From Planctomycetaceae bacterium (GTDB taxonomy: Bacteria; Planctomycetota; Planctomycetia; Pirellulales; Pirellulaceae): 64,000 nt of DNA. The DNA is taken from positions 15,322 through 79,321 of the forward strand of contig PAQH01000039.1 of assembly GCA_002709225.1 (NCBI GenBank), given 5' to 3'. Below are positions 54,450-63,724 of the stretch, in pieces; positions within the stretch are counted from its first letter, which is position 1; each line of letters starts with the position of its first letter. Both the position numbers and the translations under genes were made by a program. The notes beneath the pieces were generated by a model. The model saw only the letters and a program-made list of their open reading frames with translations, had not been told where the DNA came from and ran no database searches.

Positions 54450-56000
54450 GTGTCGTTTTCGATAAGCGATCGCATTGTCGAAATCGGAATGCTGGTAGGC
54501 TACTTGGGCCTGCTACTGTGGATCGGGATCCGAACAGCGCGGCGCGTCCAAACGGCGAACGACTTCACAGTCGCCGGACGGAGCATCCCTTGGGTCGTCG
54601 TCATGGCCACGACAGCAGCCACGATGATTGGTGGTGGAGCGTCCGTCGGCATGGTCGCCCAGGTCCACCACATTGGCATCGCTGCGGCAGTCGTGACCAT
54701 TGCCTGGCATGTGCAACTGGTGTTTACCGGACTGTTCGTGGCGCCCCGGCTACGCGGCCTGAATCTGGTCACCGTGGGAGACTATTTTCATTTGAAATTC
54801 GGGCCGCTGGCCCGTGAAATGGCTGTCTTCAATTGCGTGATCTTTCTGGTCGGCGCGCTAGCCGCCCAAATGGCGGCTATCGGTACCGTGACGCACTCGA
54901 TCCTAGGACTGGACTATGCCACCGCGCTTTGGATCGGCGCCGCGGTCACCATTATCTATTCCACGATAGGCGGTATGCGCGCGGTCATTGCCACCGATGT
55001 CCTGCAATTTGCCATCCTGGTGTTCGGCATCGGCCTCGCATCCGCCTTCGCGTTCTCGACCGCCGGGGGGTTCTCCGGGCTGGAAGCAGCGGCCCAAGCA
55101 GGCCACTTTGAACTGACCTCACACCGCTCCCTACTCCGTACCGGCAGCCTGTTCATCGCGTTCCTGTTGGGAGAAACCTTCGTCCCCCCCTACGCCGTGC
55201 GATGCTTTATCGCCCGCGATGCCCAAGAGGCTCGCTGGGGTGTGGCGGGTGCCGGACTGTTCTTGTTGCTCTTTCTGCCAATGGCGACCCTGGTCCTGGG
55301 CACCGCGGCTCAGGTCGACCCGCGAGTCCAACAAGAACTCGAACGTGAAACCGATCGGCTGCTCACACAGGCCCAAACGGATGGCGTGTCCCTCTCGCGC
55401 CCCGAAGCCAGACAACAGGCCAACCAAAGTGCCTTTCCAACCTTAGTGCGAACAACCTTGCACCCTTTGTTTGCCGGATTATTGATCGCGGCCATCATCG
55501 CCGCCGTAATGTCGTCAGCCGACAGCTGTCTCTCATGCCTGGCAACGGTCATGCTGGAAGACTACTACCGGCGCCACGTGGCGCCCCAGGCGACCGATGC
55601 AGCTTGTCTACGGGTTGCCCGTATGACAACATTGGTCTGCGGATTTGCAGCGGCGATCTGCGCCTGGTACTTCAGTAACATCGCCAGCATTCTCGAGTTC
55701 GTTTACGACTTTTGGGCTCCCACCATGGTCCTGCCGTTCGCAGTTGGACTGTTCTGGTACCACCCGTGCCGCATACCCGCCGTCATCGTCGCGATGGTGA
55801 CTGGATTTCTCACCGCGATCGGTTGGCGCATGGGAAGCCAGGCCTTTGCGCAAGTTGACTGGGTCGAGAAACATCTCGCCTGGAGCGCGGACCTGTCACC
55901 CGCGGTGGTCGGATTTGTCGCTTGCTTGATCGCTTATCAGATTGTGGTTCGTGGCACTGCTTTCTCACGACTCCTGCACGCGTTGATCAAGAACTGGTGA
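54450..56000 (+). CDS. Sodium:solute symporter (SSS family)
   Basis: A 516-aa integral membrane protein with about 13 helices. Family motifs are FTVAGRSIPWVVVMATTAATMIGGGASVG near the N-terminus, GDYFHLKFG, IIYSTIGGMRAVIATDVLQF and AAIIAAVMSSADSCLSCLATV. It couples Na+ entry to uptake of an organic solute, here probably the acid sugar used by the preceding dehydratase. GAGGAG lies about seven bases before the GTG start at 54450. A 43-aa membrane protein is encoded 34 bp downstream. Confidence 0.93.
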   Translation: MSFSISDRIVEIGMLVGYLGLLLWIGIRTARRVQTANDFTVAGRSIPWVVVMATTAATMIGGGASVGMVAQVHHIGIAAAVVTIAWHVQLVFTGLFVAPRLRGLNLVTVGDYFHLKFGPLAREMAVFNCVIFLVGALAAQMAAIGTVTHSILGLDYATALWIGAAVTIIYSTIGGMRAVIATDVLQFAILVFGIGLASAFAFSTAGGFSGLEAAAQAGHFELTSHRSLLRTGSLFIAFLLGETFVPPYAVRCFIARDAQEARWGVAGAGLFLLLFLPMATLVLGTAAQVDPRVQQELERETDRLLTQAQTDGVSLSRPEARQQANQSAFPTLVRTTLHPLFAGLLIAAIIAAVMSSADSCLSCLATVMLEDYYRRHVAPQATDAACLRVARMTTLVCGFAAAICAWYFSNIASILEFVYDFWAPTMVLPFAVGLFWYHPCRIPAVIVAMVTGFLTAIGWRMGSQAFAQVDWVEKHLAWSADLSPAVVGFVACLIAYQIVVRGTAFSRLLHALIKNW

Positions 56001-56034
56001 CAGATCCGCGTCCATTTGATCAAAGGCACTTGAG

Positions 56035-56166
56035 ATGTTGTTGAACGTGCTGACAGCACTGCATTATCTGTCACTGGGCACGGCTTGCGCCGCGCTCCTC
56101 GTGCTGGCCCACCACTATTGGAAAACATATACCTCCGGAAAACATGCACCCGGTGCTCCAGACTAA
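56035..56166 (+). CDS. Small single-span membrane protein after SSS symporter
   Basis: A 43-aa ORF (ATG to TAA) that is too short for most gene finders. It encodes one hydrophobic helix (residues 11-25, YLSLGTACAALLVLA) followed by a short basic and polar tail (HHYWKTYTSGKHAPGAPD). It lies 34 bp downstream of the symporter stop, on the same strand, with CAAAGG about ten bases before the ATG. Several SSS transporters have a small membrane subunit encoded beside them, so it may be an accessory subunit; that is inference. I do not recognise the sequence as a known small-subunit family. It could also be a chance ORF. Confidence 0.5.
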   Translation: MLLNVLTALHYLSLGTACAALLVLAHHYWKTYTSGKHAPGAPD

Positions 56167-56334
56167 ACACCGGCAGCGTACCCCCTGCTAGAGATCGAAA
56201 CCAACTGTGACAGACAGAAAGCCAAGGATCCTCGATCGCGGCTCGTTTTTCTTACAACGGCAGCCAGATTCCGATAGGATAGATAACTGATACTGGCCAA
56301 CCTGAATCTCAATTCGACTCGTGGAGCGCGATTG

Positions 56335-57747
56335 ATGGCAACCCGTAACTCGCCACGCTCAGAAGTCTCCCGCCGTTCCCTGGTCACCGCGGCCGGCGCG
56401 CCACTCCTGGGACTTTCCACAAACCCCTGGGGATTGCTGCAGCGCGCGGTGGCCGCGCCAAGACAAACGAAAAACAAACAAACGCGTAGTTGCGTGTTAT
56501 TCTTTCTGTTTGGCGGCCCCAGCCAAATTGATCTGTGGGATATGAAACCCACGGCACCCGTTGAAATTCGAGGAGACTTTCGTCCTGTCGCGACGTCGGT
56601 CGCCGGCATCCATGTTTGCGAACATCTTCCGCAAGTGGCCCAGCAAATGGACAAGATCTGTCTGCTGCGGAGCATGACGCACAACATGAACGTCCACGGT
56701 CCCGCTTGTAGCGAAGTGATTAGCGGTCGCGAGTATTTTGGCGCGCCTACTACAGATCAGGCCACCGAACAGGACTGGCCATCGACGAGCGCGATGGTCA
56801 TGCGGTACGGGCAATCGCGTGGCGGCTTACCCGCCTCCATCGTGCTTCCCTGGTATTTGCAGTTTCCCGGACAGGCCCGCCGGATTGCGGGACAGACGGG
56901 TGCCAGAATGGGCGAACGTTACAACGCCATGCTCGTCCAGGGGGACGATAAGACCTCGCAATTTCAAATCGACGGTTTGCGTTTAAGAGAAACGCTTCCC
57001 CGCACACGGATTCAGCGCCGCAGCCAACTACTGGATGAGCTACTCGACCAGGCGGGTCCGGGTGGCTGGTCCGGAAAATCCATCGGTGGTTGGCGCCGGC
57101 ATCGTGATCGAGCCCAGACATTGATCGAACGCCGCGCCGGTCGACTGCTGGACATCGAACGGGAACCGACCCCCATACGTGAGCGTTATGGAAAGACTAT
57201 CGTCGGTCAGAGCCTGTTGATGGCTCGACGCCTGGTTGAAGCCGACGTACCCTTGGTTACGGTAAACTGGATGGACGAAACCAAGATCGACGGAGTCAAC
57301 ACCTGCTGGGATACGCACCAGGAGAACTTCCCCAAGCTCAAGAATCTCCTGTGTCCCATATTTGATCAGTCCTTTTCTGCATTTGTCGAGGACCTGCATC
57401 AACGGGGATTACTAGAGACAACCCTGGTGGTGGCAATCGGTGAATTTGGACGGACTCCCCATATGGGACAATTCAGTCAAAGTAGTAACACAAAAAAAAC
57501 GGGGCGGGATCATTGGCCCAGTGCATTCACCGCACTGCTCGCCGGAGGTGGGGTACGCGGTGGGCAGGTGTACGGCGCCACCAACCACCACGCCGCCTTT
57601 GTAGCCGACAAACCAGTCTCTCCCGCCGACCTGGTAGCGACCATCCTGGATCACCTGGGCATCGATCCAACGCAGCATTATGTCGACGAACTGCAAGGCT
57701 TGAATCACGCGTTGAGTCCAGGCCAAGCCCTCCGCGACCTCGGCTAA
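56335..57747 (+). CDS. DUF1501 protein (Tat-exported)
   Basis: A protein of about 470 aa. The leader has SRRSLVTAAGAPLLGL, a twin-arginine signal. Motifs are LFGGPSQIDLWDMKP, EIRGDFRPVATSVAG, SMTHNMNVHGPA, RRLVEADVPLVTVNW, CWDTHQENF, IGEFGRTPHMGQ and GRDHWPSAFTALLAGGG. The ATG at 56335 is used with GGAG nine bases upstream; a TTG one codon earlier is the alternative. It ends the plus-strand cluster and is convergent with the glgX homologue. No DUF1549/1553 partner is adjacent. Confidence 0.92.
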   Translation: MATRNSPRSEVSRRSLVTAAGAPLLGLSTNPWGLLQRAVAAPRQTKNKQTRSCVLFFLFGGPSQIDLWDMKPTAPVEIRGDFRPVATSVAGIHVCEHLPQVAQQMDKICLLRSMTHNMNVHGPACSEVISGREYFGAPTTDQATEQDWPSTSAMVMRYGQSRGGLPASIVLPWYLQFPGQARRIAGQTGARMGERYNAMLVQGDDKTSQFQIDGLRLRETLPRTRIQRRSQLLDELLDQAGPGGWSGKSIGGWRRHRDRAQTLIERRAGRLLDIEREPTPIRERYGKTIVGQSLLMARRLVEADVPLVTVNWMDETKIDGVNTCWDTHQENFPKLKNLLCPIFDQSFSAFVEDLHQRGLLETTLVVAIGEFGRTPHMGQFSQSSNTKKTGRDHWPSAFTALLAGGGVRGGQVYGATNHHAAFVADKPVSPADLVATILDHLGIDPTQHYVDELQGLNHALSPGQALRDLG

Positions 57748-57799
57748 CGCACTGCTTCAATCCCAGCCCGCTGTCGGACGAACTTATCAAGCATCGAGC

Positions 57800-59884
57800 T
57801 TAGTGCGGAGCAACGTAAACACGGCTTGTGTGATGCGGCAACGAGTGGCGCTGCTGCGCATCTAAAGGCGGTCCGTCTCCCTCGGGGAAAATATCTCCCG
57901 GCGGCTTTGCTGCGGTGTCAACAAACATCCGCCACTGAAAGGAGCGCGCTACCACGGGCAACACAAACTCCTGAGGATCGCTGGTGGAATTGAGTAAGAA
58001 CAGCAGATCACACGCGTTCGCCGCCGATTGCTGGTCGTCCGCAGGTCGCGTCAACAAGCAAATCAATGCGGACGGCCCAGTCCAATCAATCGGTCCCCCG
58101 TCAACAGCGTACCAACTGACGTCCGGCACTCCTCCTGGTTGCAAGACGCGTCCCGTCAAGAACTGCTGACGACGTACCGTCGGTTGTCGACGGCGAAAAT
58201 GGATCAACTTCTGGCAAAACCGCCACAAATCCGCATGCCGATCCACCAAATTCCAATCGAACCAGGAAGTTGCATTGTCTTGGCAATACGCGTTGTTATT
58301 GCCCTTCTGTGTACGACGGCACTCGTCTCCTGAAAGCAACATGGGTACGCCCTGGCTAAGCAGTAGAGTCGTCATCATATTTCGGATTTGGCGTGCCCGT
58401 AATGACTCGATTGCCTTGTTCCAAGTCGGGCCTTCGGCCCCATAGCCGTCGCTGAGATTGTGGTTCTCTCCATCTCGATTGTCTTCTCCATTTTCCGCAT
58501 TGCGTTTTTCACGGTAGGAGACCAAGTCATTCAACGTAAACCCATCGTGTGATGTGATGAAATTGATACTGCAGTGCGGCGCGCGACCGGCACGTTCATA
58601 AAGATCGCTGGAACCCGCCAGGCGTGTCGCCAACGCCCCCAGAGTGTCGACGTCCCCACGCCAAAAACTTCGCACTTCATCGCGGTAAATTCCATTCCAT
58701 TCAGCCCAGCGTTCATCGACACCAAAAGAACCGACTTGGTAAGCACCCGCGGCGTCCCAGGCCTCCGCGATAATCTTGGTATCCGCTAACAGTGGGTCTT
58801 CAGCAATCGCGTTGACAACCGGTGCGTTCGGTACCAACTCGCCACTCTGATTGCGACTGAGAATCGATGCCAGATCAAAACGGAATCCATCCACGTGGTA
58901 ATTATGAACCCAGTGGCGCAGGCAATTGAAGATCATCTCACGCACGATTGGGTGATTTCCATTGACCGTATTGCCACATCCAGAGTAATTGCGGTAACGA
59001 CTTCGATCCGTCTCGAGCATGTAATAGACACTGTTCTCCAGCCCCTTGAAACTCAACACCGGTCCGCGCTCATTGCCTTCACAAGTATGGTTGAATACGA
59101 CGTCGAGAATGACCTCAATTCCAGCCTGGTGTAACGACTTGACGAGTTGCTTGAATTCGTGAACCTGAGCACCCGGTTCGTCGCTGGCTGCGTAACCACG
59201 GTGTGGTGAAAAAAATGCCAGCGGATCATAACCCCAATAATTGGGGTGTTCTGTTTCATGTCCCGAGACATGCCGAATCGGAAACTCGTGAATCGGCATT
59301 AGTTCCACCGCCGTCACACCGAGTGACTGGAGGTAAGGAATTTTCTCAATCAGGCCGAGGTACGTCCCGGGGTGCTTCACCCCACTGGAAGCGCTCTTGG
59401 TAAAACCGCGGACATGCATCTCGTAAATCACGGTTTCGGAAAGTTCCCGACGTAAATGCCGATCTCCCTCCCAGTCAAAGTAGTCTTCCACGACCACACA
59501 TTTAGGCGGACGAATCACACCATCGGATCCAGGCTGGAACCGACCAGCCAGTGCCTTGGCGTAGGGGTCAATCAAGCGCGCCTGGGCATCAAATCGCTGC
59601 CCATTTTCAGGTTTGTAAGGACCATCCGCCTGAAAATGATAAAGCTGGCCAGCTTGAATACCCGGTACGAACACGCTCCAAATGTCACCCCAACGATCTG
59701 TTTGCGGATTCAAATGCAGCACATCCACCGGTTCGGTGTCGTCCACGTTCTTGTAGAGCAACAACCGTAAGGCTGTTGCCGAGCGACTAAAGACAACAAA
59801 CTGCACCCCATGATCGTGAATCAACGCTCCGTATGGAAGCGCGTGTGTAAACTGCAGCTCAGGATGCGTGTAACGCATGAGCAT
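57800..59884 (-). CDS. glgX: Glycogen debranching enzyme (isoamylase type)
   Basis: A protein of about 694 aa of GH13 subfamily GlgX/TreX. An N-terminal CBM48-type region (ALPYGALIHDHGVQFVVFSRSATALRLLLY) precedes the catalytic barrel: ILDVVFNHTCEGNERGP, GFRFDLASIL (nucleophile Asp), IAEAWDAAGAYQVG (acid/base Glu) and FITSHDGFTLNDLVSY (stabilising Asp). It hydrolyses alpha-1,6 branches of glycogen or limit dextrin. The ATG at 59884 has GAGG eight bases upstream; the longer ORF upstream lacks similarity. With glk in the same window it suggests glycogen turnover, but no glgB, glgC or glgP is nearby. Confidence 0.92.
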   Translation of the reverse strand: MLMRYTHPELQFTHALPYGALIHDHGVQFVVFSRSATALRLLLYKNVDDTEPVDVLHLNPQTDRWGDIWSVFVPGIQAGQLYHFQADGPYKPENGQRFDAQARLIDPYAKALAGRFQPGSDGVIRPPKCVVVEDYFDWEGDRHLRRELSETVIYEMHVRGFTKSASSGVKHPGTYLGLIEKIPYLQSLGVTAVELMPIHEFPIRHVSGHETEHPNYWGYDPLAFFSPHRGYAASDEPGAQVHEFKQLVKSLHQAGIEVILDVVFNHTCEGNERGPVLSFKGLENSVYYMLETDRSRYRNYSGCGNTVNGNHPIVREMIFNCLRHWVHNYHVDGFRFDLASILSRNQSGELVPNAPVVNAIAEDPLLADTKIIAEAWDAAGAYQVGSFGVDERWAEWNGIYRDEVRSFWRGDVDTLGALATRLAGSSDLYERAGRAPHCSINFITSHDGFTLNDLVSYREKRNAENGEDNRDGENHNLSDGYGAEGPTWNKAIESLRARQIRNMMTTLLLSQGVPMLLSGDECRRTQKGNNNAYCQDNATSWFDWNLVDRHADLWRFCQKLIHFRRRQPTVRRQQFLTGRVLQPGGVPDVSWYAVDGGPIDWTGPSALICLLTRPADDQQSAANACDLLFLLNSTSDPQEFVLPVVARSFQWRMFVDTAAKPPGDIFPEGDGPPLDAQQRHSLPHHTSRVYVAPH

Positions 59885-60232
59885 GAGCGGACCTCGTGGC
59901 AATGTGTGGAGTCGGTGACAGGGTCTGAAACGCGACGTACCAATACTCCATCGACCACTGCACCCGGCCGGATGCGGGTTGTCGTGCAGGAATTGATAAT
60001 TCTCTATTCCACTGGCCGCCATCTGAGAAAATAGTCAACCTGCACAGCGTAGATTAACTGGCCGCCGTACTGCACAACATCTCACTTGGAAAAATCGGGA
60101 AACAACTCACCATTTGTCCACATTGCTAGCAGTGCCAGCTTAGGTACTGGCAACCCGGTCACTCAACAACAGCGCGTGGGGAGCGCCCGCGCGCCGCGGC
60201 GACCGGAGACTCCACCATGGCAAACGCACCCT
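59885..60232. other. 348-bp spacer between yidD and glgX
   Basis: Both flanking genes are on the minus strand, so this stretch holds the end of the dnaJ/rnpA/yidD run and the promoter of glgX. A G+C-rich block with local inverted pairing (GGAG...CTCC around 60176-60215) lies just after yidD and could slow transcription. No T-tract or supported gene is visible. Confidence 0.4.
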
Positions 60233-60472
60233 TTACGGCCAATCTTCACCACCCGGATGAAACGGATGGCAGCGGCAAATACGCAAGGCACCGCGCCAGC
60301 TACCACGAATCGCACCGAATTTACGCACCGCCAAAATGAAATAGCTGCTACAAGATGGAGTAAAGCGGCACATCGGCGGCAAGAGTGGGCTGATGAAACG
60401 TTGGTACCCGCGCACCGCCAGTACCAACAACACGCTGGGAACAGAAAAAACGATTCTGACAATCGCATTCAC
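60233..60472 (-). CDS. yidD: Membrane protein insertion efficiency factor
   Basis: A protein of about 79 aa with the YidD core: [49 protein letters not shown] and HPGGEDWP. It helps YidC and Sec insert membrane proteins. The start is a GTG at 60472 that overlaps the rnpA stop (GTGA), with GGAGCGG eight to nine bases upstream; a GTG at 60490 is the longer option. The tight overlap indicates translational coupling with rnpA, as in many bacteria. Confidence 0.93.
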   Translation of the reverse strand: MNAIVRIVFSVPSVLLVLAVRGYQRFISPLLPPMCRFTPSCSSYFILAVRKFGAIRGSWRGALRICRCHPFHPGGEDWP

Positions 60473-60861
60473 TTGTTTTTCCGCTCCCACTTGCGAACTA
60501 CCTGACGCGCCAACTTTGGCAACGACCTACGGATTTCCAACAAACTTGGCTTGGCTCCCCGTCGAGGCCGCACCACTAAGTCATATCCCTCTGGCAATTC
60601 CAATCGTAGCGTGCGAAAGGCTTCTCGGATGAGTCGCTTCCAATAGTTCCGCAACGGGGCGTGGCCCACTTTTCGGGAAACCGACAAACCCAATCTGGAA
60701 TAAGAACGCTGATTCATCGACCCACGAACGACCAACATTGAATCGGCAGCAAAAACGTTGTGTCGGTGCACGCGCGCAAAGTCCTTACTCTTGGTAACCC
60801 TCAAGCTACGTGGAAATCGCTCGGCATCCAGGGCCACAACTGGCAAGCCATCCTGAACCAT
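60469..60861 (-). CDS. rnpA: Ribonuclease P protein component
   Basis: A protein of about 130 aa. The conserved RnpA signature is [27 protein letters not shown] (RNR-like box with RNYWKR), preceded by [15 protein letters not shown]. It binds the RNase P RNA and increases its activity on pre-tRNA. The ATG at 60861 follows AGAG and is preferred to an upstream ATG at 60867 and to the long N-terminal extension. It is coupled to yidD downstream; upstream is a DnaJ-type gene instead of the usual rpmH. Confidence 0.93.
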   Translation of the reverse strand: MVQDGLPVVALDAERFPRSLRVTKSKDFARVHRHNVFAADSMLVVRGSMNQRSYSRLGLSVSRKVGHAPLRNYWKRLIREAFRTLRLELPEGYDLVVRPRRGAKPSLLEIRRSLPKLARQVVRKWERKNK

Positions 60862-60943
60862 TAGCATCTGCTCTTGTAGGTCATGCGTCCCGGAACAAAT
60901 CACACGCGAGTGACACCGCGGCAGAGTCAATTTTCGGCACTGT

Positions 60944-61888
60944 TCACCAGTCCAGCTCGCAACGGGGATCGATTTGGTTCTGACTCGCAAATTGCCGTAT
61001 CAGTTCAGCGCTGGATTCGTCAACCGCCTCCGGCACCACAATACGTAACACCGCAAACAAATCACCACGTTTGTCCCCCGTTCCAGACACCCCCTGTCCT
61101 TTGACACGAAAACGTTTACCACTGGAAGTACCAGCTGGGACAGTCAAGGCAATCACCCCCCAAGGCGTAGGTACATCGATCTTGGCGCCCAATACAGCCT
61201 CATCCAACGTCAACGGCACCTCAACTTCAAGATTGTCACCCTGTCGGCGGAAACAGGGATGCGCCGTAACTCGAACGGTAATTAACAAATCACCCGGGCG
61301 GCCTCCCGGTGGTGCAGGCTCACCCTGGCCGCGCAAGCGAATCTTTCTCTGGTCTTCAATGCCAGCGGGAATCTTGGCGGATAAATTCTCGACCTGCCCC
61401 CCAGCCCTTTGGATACTAAGCCTAACCTCGCCTCCCAGAATGGCTGTCTGGAAAGGAACTTGCACTTCGTGATGCAAGTCGGCCCCTTGTCGTGGTCTGG
61501 CGGACCGTCTGCGACGGGCTCCTCCCGGCGAATTCATTTGTCCGAAGAGATCCGCGAAACCATTGAAACCTCCTGCCCCACCACCTCCCTGTTGCCCAAA
61601 AAACTGGTCAAATTCGAAACCTGAAAATCCGCCGGGGTGACCCTGCCGACCAGGCCCAGGTCCGGCGGACCCCATCGACTTGCCATAGCGGTCGTACATC
61701 GCCCGCTTCTCAGGGTCGTTCAAGATTTCGTATGCCTGTTGGACCTCCTGGAACTTCTCCTTGGCAGTCTGGTCATCCTGATTCAAATCAGGGTGATATT
61801 TACGCGCCAGTTTACGATAGGCGCGTTCGATTTCGCCTTGTGCGACATCACGATCTAAGCCGAGGGTCTGATAGTAGTCGTTCGCCAT
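60944..61888 (-). CDS. CbpA-type DnaJ chaperone
   Basis: A protein of about 314 aa. The J domain has DYYQTLGLDRDVAQGEIERAYRKLARKYHPDLN with the HPD tripeptide. A Gly/Phe-rich linker (SAGPGPGRQGHPGGFSGFEF) and an Arg-rich stretch follow, then the C-terminal substrate-binding domains (VPFQTAILGGEVRLSIQRAGG, RIRLRGQGEPAPPGGRPGDL). There is no cysteine-rich zinc finger, so it is of the CbpA/DnaJ type II class. It stimulates an Hsp70 (DnaK), not encoded here. The ATG at 61888 is preferred over an upstream ATG at 61912. It heads a run with rnpA and yidD, 83 bp apart. Confidence 0.92.
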   Translation of the reverse strand: MANDYYQTLGLDRDVAQGEIERAYRKLARKYHPDLNQDDQTAKEKFQEVQQAYEILNDPEKRAMYDRYGKSMGSAGPGPGRQGHPGGFSGFEFDQFFGQQGGGGAGGFNGFADLFGQMNSPGGARRRRSARPRQGADLHHEVQVPFQTAILGGEVRLSIQRAGGQVENLSAKIPAGIEDQRKIRLRGQGEPAPPGGRPGDLLITVRVTAHPCFRRQGDNLEVEVPLTLDEAVLGAKIDVPTPWGVIALTVPAGTSSGKRFRVKGQGVSGTGDKRGDLFAVLRIVVPEAVDESSAELIRQFASQNQIDPRCELDW

Positions 61889-62061
61889 CGTCCGGGCACC
61901 ACGAGTATCCAAATGTCAATTGCACTCCACAATCCTCATTGTACGGATTGTCTGTAGTGACGTTCAACCGCTCCCCATCCGGGACCAAGGCGAAGAACCA
62001 AGAAACTGCGTTTTCTGGATAGTGCTGTTCCGTGTAGGATCTCGATTCCAAGCTGGTAACG

Positions 62062-63681
62062 ATGTCCGAAACTCCGCAACCAACCAAAACGAATATGAAC
62101 ATGACGGCGCAGGAACCCCCGCACACACGCTTGGCCCCGACGTGGTGGAGTGTGCTCTGTTGGGCGCTGTGCTGGACGGCGGTTCCAAATAACTCGGGAA
62201 CATTACACGCTGCTCGTGAAGGTCGCGTTACGTTACGAGCGGTAGAACAACCCGGCGGGCATGTCGTCCCGGTTCGCATGCATTTGCGCGATCGCCGGGG
62301 CCGGGCAGTCCGCCCGCCTCGCATTCCGTTCTGGCACGATCATTTCGTTTTCAATGGCGAATTGACTTTAGAGCTCAAGCCGGGTCGATACCAGTTTGAA
62401 ATGGAACGTGGGCCCGAATACAGAACACTCAGCGGCGAATTTACGATCAGCAGAAATTCTGGAGATACGCACGACTTGGAAATGCGGCGTTTCGTGGACA
62501 TGAAAAAAGAGGGATGGTGGTCAGGAGATTTACACGTACAACGCCAGCTCAAGGATATTGAGCTGCTGATGCAAGCCGAAGATCTTCACGTGGTGCCAGT
62601 AATCAGCTGGTGGAATGAACACAACCTCTGGAAAAATCGCGATGTACCGGACCCGCCTCTAGTACGATTCGATGACCAACGGTACTTCCGGCCATTGGCA
62701 GGAAAAGACGCGCGCCAGGGTGGCACCCTGCTGTTCTTCAACCTCGCACAGCCATTGCAGCTGCCGGGTTCGAGAAGTCGTTTCCCGGAGTTTCCTGCAC
62801 CGCTGACCTACCTGCAGGCGGCCCGGAATTTTCCACATGCACATGTCGATATCGAAAAACCGTTCTGGTGGGATGTGCCTTTGTGGATCACTACCGGTCT
62901 CGTCGATAGCATCGGCTTACTGAACAATCACATGGGCCGCACTGCGCAAATACCCAACGAAGCTTGGGGCAAATCCCGTGACAAGCTGCTCTACCCGAAC
63001 CCGCATGGTAACGGTCGTTGGAGCCAACACATCTACTACCAGATCCTCAATTGTGGCCTCCGGATACCGCCTTCAGCGGGGAGTGCGTCTGGCGTTTCGC
63101 CCAACCCGCTGGGCTACAATCGCGTCTACGTCTATTGTGGCAAACAACTTACCTGGCAGCGTTGGTGGGATGGCCTGAGGGCGGGACGCGTTGTTGTCAC
63201 CAACGGACCCTTGCTACGGCCCCGCGTGAACGGTCAACTACCCGGCCACATTTTTCGAGCCACCGCGGGCGAAACCGTGCGGCTGCGGGCTAGTTTGAAA
63301 CTCTCGTTGCGCGACAAAGTCGATTACCTGGAAGTTGTCAAGAATGGAAAAGTCGAGCATGAAGTACGGCTGGATCAATATGCACGCTCTGGTGGGCGTC
63401 TGCCAGCATTGGAATTCCACGAAAGTGGTTGGATGTTGATTCGAGCTGTGAGCAACTACGGAAAATCGTACCGCCTGGGCAGCTCTGGCCCCTACTATGT
63501 AGAAATTGGCAAACGGCCCCGCATCAGCCGTCAGGCGGCACAATTCTTTCTCAACTGGGTCCAAGAGCGAATCGAAAACATCGAATCGAAGAACCTTGCA
63601 AACGCCGCGGCGATCCTATCGCATCATCAACAAGCTGAACGTTTCTGGCAGACATTTGTCGACCAGGCAACAGCCCCATAG
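62062..63681 (+). CDS. CehA/McbA-family metallohydrolase-like exported protein
   Basis: A 539-aa protein. A hydrophobic stretch (WWSVLCWALCWTAVP) near residues 28-42 suggests export. After a beta-sandwich region (VPVRMHLRDRRGR, GELTLELKPGRYQFEMERGPEY) comes the CehA/McbA PHP-like segment KEGWWSGDLHVQRQLKDIELLMQAEDLHVVPVISWWN. The usual metal motif at this place is DLHVHR; here the second His is Gln160. A later RAGRVVVTNGPLLRPRVNG is the conserved C-terminal element. Family members include carbaryl-ester and other hydrolases. The missing His makes catalysis uncertain. The ATG at 62062 lacks a strong ribosome-binding site; ATGs at 62095 and 62101 are alternatives. Confidence 0.8.
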   Translation: MSETPQPTKTNMNMTAQEPPHTRLAPTWWSVLCWALCWTAVPNNSGTLHAAREGRVTLRAVEQPGGHVVPVRMHLRDRRGRAVRPPRIPFWHDHFVFNGELTLELKPGRYQFEMERGPEYRTLSGEFTISRNSGDTHDLEMRRFVDMKKEGWWSGDLHVQRQLKDIELLMQAEDLHVVPVISWWNEHNLWKNRDVPDPPLVRFDDQRYFRPLAGKDARQGGTLLFFNLAQPLQLPGSRSRFPEFPAPLTYLQAARNFPHAHVDIEKPFWWDVPLWITTGLVDSIGLLNNHMGRTAQIPNEAWGKSRDKLLYPNPHGNGRWSQHIYYQILNCGLRIPPSAGSASGVSPNPLGYNRVYVYCGKQLTWQRWWDGLRAGRVVVTNGPLLRPRVNGQLPGHIFRATAGETVRLRASLKLSLRDKVDYLEVVKNGKVEHEVRLDQYARSGGRLPALEFHESGWMLIRAVSNYGKSYRLGSSGPYYVEIGKRPRISRQAAQFFLNWVQERIENIESKNLANAAAILSHHQQAERFWQTFVDQATAP

Positions 63682-63724
63682 CGCCACTCCTACTTCAAGC
63701 TGCAGATGCGAATGGCTGCCACAT

